DNA from: Hetaerina americana
Lineage: Eukaryota > Arthropoda > Insecta > Odonata > Calopterygidae
DNA: 64,000 bases
Reading direction: 5' to 3'
NCBI GenBank assembly: GCA_022747635.1
Contig: JAKTNV010000004.1
Span: forward strand, 87,236,552 to 87,300,551
Shown here piece after piece: positions 11,800 to 25,300 of the stretch. Under the pieces are notes generated by a model. It was not told the DNA's origin, ran no database searches, and worked only from the letters and a program-made list of their open reading frames with translations. Every line of letters begins with the position of its first letter. The stretch's first letter is position 1. Position numbers and translations under genes: made by a program.

Positions 11800-12054
11800 G
11801 GATTTCAAGAAACTGCAGGAGATGCTGCGACAGTAACTTTTAACGGAGTAATCCACCACGTGTGCATTACAATGCAATATTTTCAGAGTGTAAAAATCAT
11901 TTGCCTTGACTGGAATACCTGGACTCTTCTGTATCAGGCCGAGTGCTTTAGCCGAAAGGCTAGGCTAAATCACTCAGCTGGACATCGAGGAATCCGGGTT
12001 CGAATCCTGGACAAGATGAGTAATTTTTACACTCTGAAATTGTTGCATTGTAAT
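11800..12054. mobile_element. Fold-back element with a tRNA-like core
   Basis: The arms ATTACAATGCAA...TTTCAGAGTGTAAAAAT (11866-11898) and the near reverse complement at 12021-12054 enclose about 120 bp. The core contains CAGGCCGAGTGCTTTAGCC and a B box-like GGGTTCGAATCC at about 11996-12007, recalling a tRNA A box and T arm. The stretch 11805-11899 also matches 50161-50256 in reverse. It is a tRNA-derived SINE trapped in, or serving as the core of, a MITE; a real tRNA is unlikely because no acceptor stem pairs. Confidence 0.6.
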
Positions 12055-12455
12055 ACTTCGTGGAAAATGAGTGACCGTAGTAAGTCAATTTGAATTCCAA
12101 CCCATTAAGGATAAAGACCTTCGTACATCATTGGACCAAGTGCATTAGTGTACAGGGAGACTAGAGTGAAAAATAAAAAAGGTTTCTCTGACGTAAGTCG
12201 TTTATTTCTATTCCATTCTGAGAACTTTTCTAATTACCCTTGTAGTTCTATCAGGTACTCAAGAGAGGATATGGAAATATACTATTATAATTTATTCCAT
12301 GTGAGTAAAGGGTGAGAGTTGCAGAGAATTGTCCAGTACAACCAAATAAATCTTCTCATTAATTTATTTTTTTCAATAGGACTAAATCTGTTAAAAATGT
12401 TATTTTTCTCAATGCAAATAGTAGACTTAACATCTTGAATCTGGGTTTAGGCACC
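12055..12455. other. Intergenic DNA, nothing recognised
   Basis: AT-rich sequence downstream of THOC5. I see no coding signal or repeat structure. Confidence 0.35.
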
Positions 12456-13193
12456 ACAAAACTTGGTGGCACTTGATTGTGCGATCTATGTCAAGGAGGG
12501 CAAGTGTGCAAGGCAGGGGATGCCAAATTACCCACATAAATCTTGTAAAAGTTGTGAGACCAAGTCTGATATTTTCCCTACTCACCACAATGCTCGCAAA
12601 GTGACATTTATGCCTCATAAAAATTGTTTCTTTTTGTTTTCCTTTGTCTCTATGGCTGTCATATAATAGATAAGTGCAAAAATCATTACACTGGTTTAAC
12701 TCAAATGATAACTCAGAAAAATAGCAGCATGCATTTTCATTTCTGTTTTGAAACTTGCTATAAGAATGCATCATTTTTTCCTTTCTTTTTAACATTAATT
12801 TGTGGACTGTATTAAATAATTAGCCATAATTTCTGCACCATTATCATATTAAATTAGTTATCAAGATTTTCCAAAATAATTAGGGAAAATACACTTTCAT
12901 AAAAGAGATCACTTAGTATTTTATTTCTTATGGTTTATTTTATGCTACTATGAAGCAATTATTCTTAGTTATTAATTATTCAGTCATACTTGCCCATTAT
13001 TATATACATCCATAATAAATATGCAGCACTTCAGTTAAGAGGATTAAGATAAAGTGCATTTTACAGTCGGCAATGAGGAAAGTAATAACTTGGATTCATG
13101 CTAAGAATGCCTTCCCCCATGCATTGAGCAAGTTTTTAGACATGAACCCTTCCACAGAAAAGTGACTTCTTCCCAAGTGCCACCAAGTTTTGT
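12456..13193. repeat. 20-bp perfect inverted repeats 738 bp apart, possible non-autonomous DNA transposon
   Basis: ACAAAACTTGGTGGCACTTG at 12456-12475 is the exact reverse complement of 13174-13193. The AT-rich interior has three overlapping short open frames without family likeness. No clear target duplication is visible, so the element ends are uncertain. Confidence 0.4.
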
Positions 13194-13335
13194 AATTTCT
13201 ATACAGTTTGCATCATGTCATCATAGAGAAACTCATGAATTTTCACAGAGCAGTACCGTAATCAGTAGAATATGCATAGATCAGTTGAGTGGTAGAATAA
13301 AAATATTAAATCCATATTTACAAAAAAAAATGTGA

Positions 13336-13341
13336 TTTATT
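13336..13341 (-). other. Candidate THOC5 polyadenylation signal
   Basis: AATAAA on the minus strand, about 48 bp past the THOC5 stop codon, followed by a T-run (13322-13330) that could serve as the downstream U-rich element. Confidence 0.4.
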
Positions 13342-13388
13342 TATCTACCAATAGGATTACAAATTAAACATCCAAATGGGTCAGCATG

Positions 13389-16300
13389 TTAACGCTGTGA
13401 AAAGATTCCTCCTCCAATGGGAAGATACTTGTAAGGACGTGCTCGATTCCTCCCTCTGGAAGATAACATTTCATCAACATTATACAATAGTCAAAATGGC
13501 TCTCAGATGTGCATGATGATTAAATCATGAAGTGTGCATGAAATGTTTTATTGTTTATATCTGCGATGCGAGTGCTGACTGAAACTTACCTCACAGGTTT
13601 GAAGAAGACTTTATCACGAGGGAATTCATTAGGAGCAGATGCCTCTAAGTGAATGTCAAGACAAGAGATGAGCCGCAGGAACTGAGCTGCGAGAAGCCCC
13701 CAACCCCATCCACGCCCTTTAGCCAACTCTCTCCAATGAACATTTACTTCTGCTTCCATATCCTAAATACATAACAATATATATATAATTAAATGGGAGA
13801 AAATTGCCATATTTTATGGCCCATAAGATCCACCCTGCGGAAGTGCAAGAGATGCACCTTGATTTTTCAGATTAGAATTAACAAAAAATACATAAGAGCA
13901 GAAAGAAAGAGATCCGAGTATTTTGATGTTAACACTTAACCCTACTAACGCTACTTTTTTCACCCTATTCTGGTAACAATTTTCAAAAATTCGTATCTCA
14001 CACCCATTATGACTATGAGTGTTCTATGGGGGCTCATTTTTTTTGTTTTTTACTGTAGAATCATGTGACACAAAGATTTTTTTTTTCCAAAGTTTATCAG
14101 ATGAGAAAAAAATGTTTTTGATTGCTGGGAGATATCAACTGCTCTGGGTGTTTTTTCACCCACATCACTGCTCTAGCGTTAATACTAAGAAAATAGAATT
14201 GCTACATGAAAAAATGAAAACATGAAAAAATGAGCAACTTAAACAAAAAATGAGCAACTAAACGATGCCAATGATTATACATTTTAGAACCTCAGAAATA
14301 TGACATCACTGGGCCAAAATCCTTTTAAGTTGCCTTGTTTCTGTGTTCTGAAATGTAAGTCACGCATTCACGTTTAAATACGATTCTGTCAATGCCAATA
14401 CTTACAATCTCCTCTCTAAAGATCCCATAAGGTTATTATTATTTTAAATTATTATGTGATACTTAGTTTCTTTTATTATTTCGAAATTATCGAATATTGT
14501 ATTAAAAGCAACCATAACCAACTACTTAAGGTTGAATTCTTCTAGACTCAGAGTTTATCAGGAAACATACATGTATAAAGGCATGCATATATTAGCATAT
14601 GGGTAAAATCCCAATTAGTCCAATGTGTATTAAGTTTCACAGCAGCACACACAATGTGCCACATGTTATAAATTTAAGATTTATTGAGGAATTTTTATGG
14701 GAGTACTTTCAATGAAATATTAAAACTCTGTTGTTTACTAGTGACTCAAAACAGTGATATTATTGAAATTTGTATTCAAGGCAACCATATTCTATGCCTG
14801 ACACGGGAAAAAATACTTAATAATAAGTATTTTTCCGGCAAATCAGCTAGCGTTTATAGGTTGAAGTTATACCCATATAACCCTGGTCTATAAGATGCAG
14901 TCTGATTTAAGAACACAATTTGGAGTAAAAAAGGGGATCTTTTGGATTGGGAAATATGGTATTCATTCTTGGGAGTCATTAATTTATACTCATCAGTGCA
15001 GCATTGTACAGGCAATTCAAATTTGGATAACTGAGACTTGTGTTAGAACAATTGGTGGAAATTTTCATACCATATCTGATGGCTCACACGGAATTACCAC
15101 AGGGAGAATATTAATACTAGATAGCCAGAATTCTTGCTAACTCACTCGAATGGCATCATCATTGCTGCTATTATGTTCGCCATTCCAATGCAGGTTCAAA
15201 GAGAAAACAGCTGGAGAGCGAGGATAATCTGGCTTAACAGCAACTAAGGCTATTAACCGAGCTGAAATATGGACAAAAACAAGTAATTATTATTTCATTC
15301 CATTTAACCCTTAGATGCTCAAGGTGCTAATATATCGGATCTAGTTCTAAACTAGTTTAAAAATTGTTACATAAAGCAAATTAAGAATTAATCTATGTTA
15401 AACTGATTATGATACTTTTATTTGTTTATTTTTTTTAAATGGGAGATTTAAAAAAAAATTATATATATTTAAAATTTACAAAAGTATTTGCAAGTATTTT
15501 TCCTTATCCATCAGACGCAGCTAATTGGCCATCCAAAATTTTTTCTCTTCATATCTGTAGGTTTTGATATGCCTATGAATAGGATATGCTATCTTTTTCA
15601 TTCTCCCTCGGTTGTTTTGCATGAACTGCCTGACAAACCCTTCTACCTCACTTTTTTCATTTGCAGCATGATATGCGAGATGAAATGCTAACTGAAATTT
15701 TCCATTCGACATCATTACACGCCACATGAACAAATAAGTGTCAATGAAAATCTTGTTCAAATGAAAAATAGAGCAAACTTATTGTAATATTTACCTAACA
15801 AGAAACATCATCAATGGGGGTCAAATTCTGGATGCTGTGTGATTCTGAGTCAAGGTATTGCCTAGCATTCATCACATACAGATGAGCCTAGTGTAAAACA
15901 GACAAAGCTGAATTACAAGTGCATGAATTGGGATATACTGTGGCAATGAAACTTTTGCAAAGAAGGAATTATTTTCAGAAGGGTTATCATGTGTTTGTTG
16001 ACAATATCTTTAAGTGTGTTCCACTTGTTTGAAAACTTTTAAATCTCTTGGGACCTATACAACTGGCACTGTGAGAAAAAATAGGAAATTTCTTCCGGGA
16101 AATTTCAAAAAGAAATTTTATAGTAGGAAAGAATTTATACTGTCGGTTGGGACCTGTTCTTGCCGGTGGATTCCATGAAAAACGATCTCAAAAAGGGTCT
16201 TTTTTTATTCTAATGGCAAAACTGAAATAGATGAGGAAATAAAGGCTAAGGTACCTGGAAACCATAAATTTATGCTGAAACTAGAAATAATTTGCCATTA

Positions 16301-19300
16301 TAATGAATTTATGGAGGGGATTGACACTTCTGATAGAGGGAAACCTCAGTGAAGGCTAGCATTCGTAATCAGTATCATTAAGTATTTGGGTTTCAATGAA
16401 AGACAATTCATCAAAAGTTGGAGTAAAAAAACTGGATGCAAAAAAAAGGCTAATTGTTGTGAATGCAGCTCTAAAAATAAAAGAAAAAGACTCAGAACTG
16501 TCTGCATTAGATGTAATAGAGGCTTACATGGGGAATGTTTGACCAAACACAAATGGTGACGGTGTGAAGAGCACTTTTTCATATTATGCATTATATCTGA
16601 TGAGCAAATGGGAATGTTAGCGTCAAATTTGGATATGATCGAATTAAATATGTAATATTGTATAATAATGCTTCATTGTTCAATAAATGTACAGGTTGAA
16701 ATAGTTACATGATTTGTCATAAAAATTGGGAGCTCCATCAAATATTTTTTGTACTAAATATTTTTTATAGAAATTACTTCTTATTTTGACATATCCAATA
16801 AATTTTTAATAGAAATTAAAGCAAGTTTTCCATTTTCAGTTAAAAGTTTAATATCCTTGACCTAACAACAAATTATTTGAAAAAAGTTTGTTATTTGCAA
16901 AAAGAAGGCATGAGCTTCCTGAGCTTGAAAATAAAAATGGCATGAGAGCTAATTTGGGTGTGGTATTTACAAGCACAAAACTATGTCCATATTGAGCAAA
17001 CTGAAATGTGTCAAAATGAATAACCTTATTAAAAGAAAACTCAAGTCTTTAAATATATATCGGAGACGATGATAAAAAAAACCAGAGTAGTAAATTAATT
17101 TTGGGACTTCAATCTAAAATTAATATTTTATATATGTAGAACACTGGTCATCCATAGTTAATGCATCGCCAAGGAATGTAACTTACATATAAATGCTATG
17201 ACTGTTTATAATACGTGGATTATGACATATCAGTTAAACTACATTGCTTCTTAAGATATATTCCATATAACCATTAAAATTAACAATACATAATAACTTA
17301 AACTTATCTATTGTGATGCATACTCCGGGATTGAAATTAGGAAATGTTTACTTGATGCTGCTTTATTGGCCTGTGCCAATTTCTTCTATGCTATTCTGTC
17401 CCAAGCTAAATCATTTGGCATCATTTTGATGGAGCAAAAAGTATTAGATAGGTAACTCAATCTAAAATGAAAATGCTACCATTGCATTCTATGTAGGTAA
17501 TTCAATAAGTCCTTGGGAAAAAATAGAAAACAAATAATTATAGGTAGATTTTTTATTTTTAGACACTTTCTACTACACTTTTCCCAGCATTTCACTAAAT
17601 TTTCAAGCAGCCCAAAAATTAGGAAATCAGAGGTTTCTCAAAAACAGGCATGTGTTGGCAATGACCTCCTTGTTCAATGTGATTTGTGTTCCACCCAGCC
17701 ATTTTTTTCAAGTTTGGAAATAAAAAAACAATACTCGGGGTCAAATTTGGTAAGTGCTATGATAATTTGAACTTTAACTCTATCATTTCCACCATTAACT
17801 CTGCACAGAGGTGCGTCTGTGCATTGCCTTGATGAAAGAGAATTTTTTAATTTACCAAATGAGGACGTTTTTAGGATGTATTTCCTCAACTGGTGGAATC
17901 AATGCATAATACCCTCCCATTGATCATTTGTCCTTTTTGCAAGTAATCAACTAATATACTTTCACATGCATTACCAGAAACCATGGCCATCAACATGTCA
18001 GCCAATTTCACCATCTTCATCTTTTTTGGTGATCTGTCTTTAGAAACCCACTGTTTCGGCTGTTCCATTGTATTGGAGTGCAGCAGTGTATCCATGTTTC
18101 ATCAATAGTTTTGTATCAACACGCAAACTTTCAGGATTGTGATGGAAAAGCACCAAATCAGCTTTGAAATCAATCACATAATTGTGTTTAATCTTCACTG
18201 AGAACAAATGCGGCAACCATCCATTAATTTTTTTCACACCCAATTTTTCAAGCAAAATTAAATATCACTGTAATTTGTGATATACCAGTGGTCTCAACTA
18301 TTTTGTGAACTTTGATTGCTCGATCACTTTGAACCATATTGTACAGTCTGTCAATCATAGCAGAGGAAGTCAACTCTACTTGATATCCTGAATGATGTCC
18401 ATCATTTGTGAATACATGGCCATGCTTAAGCTCATTTAACCAAATTAAACAGTCACCAACACAGAAGCGGATGTGCCATGAACTTAATCAAACTCAGCCT
18501 GGATCTCTTACTGTGTTAAACCTATTAAACTGAAGTGATTAATCACTGCATGAACCTCATTTTTTTCTATTTTTCTAACTAAAAGTTTGTTGCATCAATC
18601 AAATATGAAAATGAAACCACGGGACACACATGGCTGGAAATTTAACAGCAGTCTATTGTGAGATGAGGTTTATAAAATAATACGAGGGTCATCCGGAAAG
18701 TAGTACCCGTTCGTGCCGCATGAAGTGCTGACGACGCGAGTAGCCGCTGGACGAGGTCAGATAGCTTCAGTGGCTTGTCTGCCTTCTCTGAGCCAAGTTG
18801 CGTGACGCTAGCATTGCCTGTGTTGTTTCTGTGATTGTTTACAATGTTTAAAAAAATTGAGAACGCCGCCAGTTGTGAAGTGAGGGCAGTGATTAAATTC
18901 CTCAATGCAAGAAACGTTCGCCCATGTGATATTCATCGCCAATTAAAGGAGGTGTATGGAGACAATGTAATGGACGAGTCGTCTGTTCGGCGGTGGTGTC
19001 GCAACTTCAACATGGGGAGGGGGAACACACACGACGATGAGCGTTCGGGGAGACCGTCTGTCATTACAGACCAACTGGTGAGCTCAGTTGACGAATTCGT
19101 GAGGAACGATCGGCGCGTCACAATTGATGACATCTGTGAGCATTTTCCCAATGTTTCTCGAACAATTGTTCATGAAATTGTTAAACACCATCTGCATTAT
19201 GCAAAAATTTGTGCAAGATGGGTCCCTCGCGTATCTCAATGAGCTGGCGGCGAAGGACTATGCAGCAGGAATACAGAAACTTGTCACACGTTATGACAAA

Positions 19301-22300
19301 TGCCTTAATTTGCTTGGAGATTATGTTGAGAAGTAGTTTAAAGTATCCTCTTTCAAATAAAATTTTTTATGTTTGTTAATATTTACTTTTGTGTCTTTAT
19401 TTCACGAACGGGTACTACTTTCCGGATGACCCTCGTAGTATATCTTTTATGATACTACAAGCACCATTTATTGGACTTCATAAGGACTTATTGAAGGACC
19501 CATACTACCTTGATCAAAAAGTTCCCGGAATAACCACCGTGTGGCGCTCCCATCGTTCCGATTTGAGTTCTGTTTTTTTTGTTAAATTGGTACATCTGTT
19601 GTTGATATTCCCTTTAAATCTTAGTGTCATAACTTGACATTTGCAAAAGTTACGTAGCCAAGAGTACATCTATCTCTGTGTGTGTTGGCGATTTTTTACA
19701 ATTTCAGAAATGGATTTAAATTTGCAACAACGAACTTGTATTAAATTTTGCGTAAAAAACGGATTTAGTGGCGCACGGACGTTGGAAATGTTGGAAAAGT
19801 GTTTCGGCAACGATTCTCTAAAAAAAACGGTCGTTTACCAGTGGCACGAGCGGTTCAGAAGTGGTCGTGAGTCAATCGAAGATGATGAACGCAGTGGCAG
19901 ACCATCGACATCGAAAGTCGGTGAAAAAATTGATAAAGTAAAAGAAATGTTGGTCAATAACCGCAAATTAACCATCAGAGAAATAGCGGAGGACTTGAAC
20001 ATTGCCTATGGATCCGCCCAAGACATTGTGGTTAATGATTTGGGTTTCCGTCGTGTAGCAGCAAAGTTGGTGCCGAAAGACCTCAATTTCATGCAAAAAA
20101 GAGACCGTGTTGACGTCGCAAAAGACATGATTTGCGAGGCTGAATTCGATCCCACATTCATCAAAAGGATCATTACTGGAGACGAGACGTGGGTTTATGA
20201 GTACGACACGCAAATCCAGACATCAGGCAAGTGAATGGCGTTCACCAAATGAGCCGAGACCAAAAAAACCACGTCGTTTTCAGTCAAAAAAGAAGGCAAT
20301 GCTGACGGTTTTCATGGATTACAACGGTGTAGTGCATCATGAATTTTTGCCAGAAGGCCAGACAGTAAACAAAGAGTATTATTTGGGCGTTATGAGACGT
20401 TTGCGTGAAGCAATTCGCCGAAAGAGACCAGAAATGTGGGCAGAAAACTCGTGGATTTTGCACCATGATAACGCACCGTCGCACAGTGCTATCATTATTC
20501 GTAATTTTTTGACGAAAAATGCAACAAATACCATCCAACAGCCACCGAATTCACCTGATTTGGCTCCCTGTGACTTCTTTCTGTTCAATCGAGTTAAAAA
20601 ACCATTACGGGGAACGCGTTTTAGCAGCCGAGAGGAAGTAATGGAAAAATCGCAGGAAGCACTGATGGACATACCGAAAACCGACCGTAACTTTTGCAAA
20701 TGTCAAGTTATGACAATAAGATTTAAAGGGAATATCAACAACAGATGTACCAATTTAACAAAAAAAAACAGAACTCAAATCGGAACGATGGGAGCGCCAC
20801 ACGGTGGTTATTCCGGGAACTTTTTGATCAAGGTAGTATATCCGTAATAATACTGCTGAGCTAAAGTTATGCTCGTTACATGTCAGGTTGTTATGCAGAT
20901 AGCCATATAATCAACCTTGAGTCTTAACAAGATTATATAATTGTTTCTAATTTAATGAGTGACAAGAGAAATATGGTGACTATCGGTTTGTAAAGCTTTG
21001 GAAGATCAAGGAATTTGTTTTATTTCTTTCGTACCATACAAGAAGGGTCACAGATGACCCTCATACATTCAGGGCATGATGCTGGGATAATGGGACCCAC
21101 TTCAAAATGTATTTCATCAAATTTTCAAATCTCAACCACCAGATTGACTGAACAACTCTCTTTACTCCTTCTACACCATCATTTAAATTATGCCTGCTCT
21201 GATGGGTCACATCAGATATATCAGAGACTAAAAAAATTGTTAGTGTATACATATTTCCATGAAAATGTTAGATTACCAAGCCTCATTAAAGACATGCAAT
21301 CAGTCTAATACAAAAAGCTAGCTATTCACCCATCTGCTATTTAGTCTTTCACCTTACCTGTCCCACGGTTAATGACAGCTCTGTACAAATTGTCTGCTCT
21401 CGTAACTGCTCCCGCCTGAACCAATCTTTGCGTTGTGCTTGCTACTTTGTAGTCATCCCATGTAGCTATGTGCCATGAAGCCAGCTCAGCTCCAAATTTA
21501 GTGGCAAACATGTTACGTAGTGCAGGGAGCACTGGTATACCTCCTGCTTCTGTAAATTGAAGTGCTCTGTTTAAGAATAGTTTCAATCCTGACATTCTAT
21601 TTACCATGACTATTGCATCCAAATATTGCCAAATAACTTTATTTTACTTTGTGAAAGGCATTTTAGTGAATTATTCAAGGACAAAATGATAGTAAAAACA
21701 CTTCAATAGTCAAGTCAATACAAAACGATGCGAAATCTATAAAAAACCAAACAAATAATCTAGTTGCATGCGAAGTAATTTGTTTGATTTAACAAATAGA
21801 AAATATTCCATCTTTCTCTAAATACTTTAAAATAGATACAGCCCCGATAGGATTTACAATATTTTCTTTCGTGCATTGGGAATCGAATTTACCCGGATAT
21901 TCAATACCTAAAGGCCAGGGAAAAAATACATAGAAATTTATTTTTATTTCAGATACCCTTGTAATTCAAAAATATATTTTACTATTGAATTTGTCCTTGA
22001 AAATAAATCAAAATATACATTGCATTCTCCGCTTTTCTTGTTATGACTTAAGTACAAAATTTTTCAATATTCATGATATCCTGAAAATGCCTTATTATCG
22101 AAAGATATTACAGCCCTTAATGAAAGAATGAGTGGGAAAATCAATATTTAGTCTTTCAAGAATGAATTGGAGCTTCACTCAGTATCTAATATAATCTCCA
22201 AAATAAAATGGTTTCTGGATATAATCATAACTTTGGAATTGCTGATCTTCCTTTGAGCCACTGGTGACAAATAATCGGGGAAAAAATAAATGCAACTATC

Positions 22301-25300
22301 AAATTTAATTCTTAAAACTACAACTCTTAAAAGTTACCATGCCATCTATATACAGCAAAAAGTACTAGTAGTTTCAAAATGCATTGCATCTGAGATATTA
22401 AAGAATATGCTAGTGGCTGGCATTTTTAAAGAAATTAGCATAATGACACAAACTATTGGCACGTCACCAAGTTCCAAAAATTCTAATATTAACTAAGTTG
22501 ATTTCAAAAAATAACAGTCTTAGTAGCCTTCCAATTCTGCTAAACCCCAAAGGGTCTTGGCATAACTATGATATTTCTTGACAGTCACAAAGTATGTTCA
22601 TTACCAACTTCAGAACAAAACACATAAACTACAATTGATTTTTATCCATACATATTTGTGGGAAACGGACAAACAAGCATTAACATTATTTGCTTTCAAG
22701 AAATTTTCAAATGAAGTCCTATGCACCAAAAAGTTTTATAGGCCACAGGAAATGGACAAAATGGTAATTAACTGATTTTCTCTCTATGAGAAAAATTATT
22801 GCTCCAAAGACTCCAGTCACAGCTAATTGAAATTAATTTCTGGCAACTCTCTGGGCAGCATGAAAAGATTTCTCTGTTCCTTACATACACATAACTGATG
22901 TTCTTAAACAAAAAGCATCCGAAAACTTCGAAAGTCATACTGTAAAACAGACAAATCATAAAGCTCAACATACATAAAAATCAAGACATTATCAAGAAAA
23001 TATACACAAACACTTAAATTTTAAAAATTACAGTGTTGCTAAGAAGTTTCAAATTATCATTTTAAATTAGGAATGGGATGCTTTGAACACAGGAAGACTC
23101 CGTGAAAATCGAATTTATTTCATAATTACGTGATTTCAATTTCAATATTGAGGAAAAATTTTGAGAAAATTCAAGCTGTTAGTTTAGAAAAAGCAACAAA
23201 ATAAAAAACTGGTGAAGAGATAAATTCAGATTCATTTCCTTCACGAAATTCACACGAAAAAACATGGTATAAAGAAAATATTAAAAAATATAAATCCCCC
23301 TCTCTTTTCAAAGAATTTTTCCCCTTTTGTCTTTGTTAGTTCCATTGCTCGAGATAAGATGAAATTCTGTTCTAATTCATTTAAAAACAGCTATTGCACT
23401 TTCTTTCAAGAACAATCATGCAGTTTACTATCAAATGTTAGATTTGTACTAATGTTATTTTTACATGAGTTACCATGAAAAGTGAAAGCAGAAATGATGC
23501 AACATATTAAATATTAGTGAAGAATTAGAAAAATTTTCATGTAATATTAAAGGAGTCTCCGGTATGGAAAACATTAAATATTTGCCCCTGGAAGTTTTTC
23601 CCATCTTTTTGGTAACAATCTATCCCCATGCAACAAAAAAATGTCCACATCTCAGGAAAAAAAGTTTATTCAAACAAATCAAATTATACAAAAGGTAAAT
23701 AAAATGATTGGCTAGACAGCCACAAATAAGACTTGAATTATGTGTTTAAGAACATAAAAGTTACAGGTAAAATATTTCATGAAAATAATATGGCACAACT
23801 TGCTAAAATTAGCTTAAGATATCTTATATTTTTAGAATGGACAACAGTCTTTACTTACGTGCTGTTCATCAACATTTATGTGCCAATTTCGTGTGTGTAC
23901 TAATAAAGCCAAGAATGAAAATGTTTCAAGTTTATGGCATTATTTGCATTTAAAAAACAAAATGGAAGAAATACAATATTACTATTCATTTTTTATCTTT
24001 ACTAATCACGCTGCTCACCAAATGCTTGAACCTGACGGCACAAAGCCAAACGTGCTTTCAAACGGTGGCGGATTGCTTTCACAACACTTTCCATACTGGC
24101 TTGGCTCACTTCTGGACATGCCACTTCTTCATTTCCAACTGCTCCCTAAGAATAAGTAGATGGACAGGTATATTAAATTCAGCAAATAATACCAAATAAA
24201 TAGCACAATTCAGAGGTGTTTTCACACCATTTGGCTTTAGTAATGAATTCAAACTACTAACTCTGGCCAATGGATATGATTTATCTACACTTCCTAATGA
24301 TTTAAACCTGCATATAAGTTACCATGAAGATAAAAAATTTAATATCTCATGGCCCCTTATTTTTCTCTGCATCAACTTTCCCTCCCTTCTTTGAATTTTA
24401 CCACTAAACTTTCTCTCCTTCCCTAACAATCTGAGAGCTATTTTGTTCGTTGCCAGTATATTTTATTTGTGGGAGACTAAGTATGTGAGAAATACAGGGA
24501 CTTGATTTGCAGCTTTCAGGAAATGAGTCCTGGATCTTCATGAAATTGCAGTTGAAATGTACACTCACTAGGCCGACTATTCTGACCAATGAATTTATCA
24601 CCCTGCATGTGCTTAGCTTGAGGAGAGCTTCAACCTCACCTTCCAAAAACCAAACTTTGGGTTGCTTAAAGGGATTTATATTTGCAATTGCAATTGCTAT
24701 AACCCAAAAAATGAAATTCATTGAAAACTGGGAAGAGCAGAGAATGCAATGTGTGCTGAGATTTATTTAATGTGTCACATACCCGAGATTCACCTCCTAC
24801 ATCTGGACGAGAGGCCATGAAATCAAGTCCTGCCAACCTCTGAGCCCAAATATAAGGAATACCAAGCAGGGGAATGTAGGCCTTAAAATGATCTAAACCA
24901 ACATTTGAAAGCTGGTAGTGGTTGGCCACATTTGGGCTTTCACTGCCATCATCTCCATGAAACAGTTCTGACAGAATGTTCTGAGATGCAATGAGATCAC
25001 TGAAAAATGAATTAAGACACAAAGTAATTTATTATACAAACTTAAGTAATGCAATTGACTTCTGAAATGAATGGTTCTTTTTAAACCCACATTGACTAAC
25101 ATCTAGGTTATCAAAACACAGACCACAAATTTATCACAAGGATGGCACAATTAGTTTTCTAAAATAATAAATACATAACTACTAACTTGGCAGAAATTCC
25201 ATGAAAACCCTGCAAGAATCCAACTACTGGCTTCACTGTGACCACTCGAAGATTAATCAAATAGTGGAAGGTAATGACTATATGATTATTATCTGGAAAA

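Noticed and set aside
11938..12020. Functional tRNA gene
   Set aside because: The B box is good, but no acceptor stem pairs and the sequence lies inside a fold-back element; called tRNA-like only.
12427..12795. 122-codon minus-strand frame near the THOC5 3' end
   Set aside because: THOC5 already ends at 13389 with a full C-terminus; this frame has no family likeness and lies within the 12456-13193 inverted-repeat segment.
16346..16591. Leucine-rich 81-codon frame on the minus strand
   Set aside because: It is the antisense of the piggyBac cysteine-rich tail.
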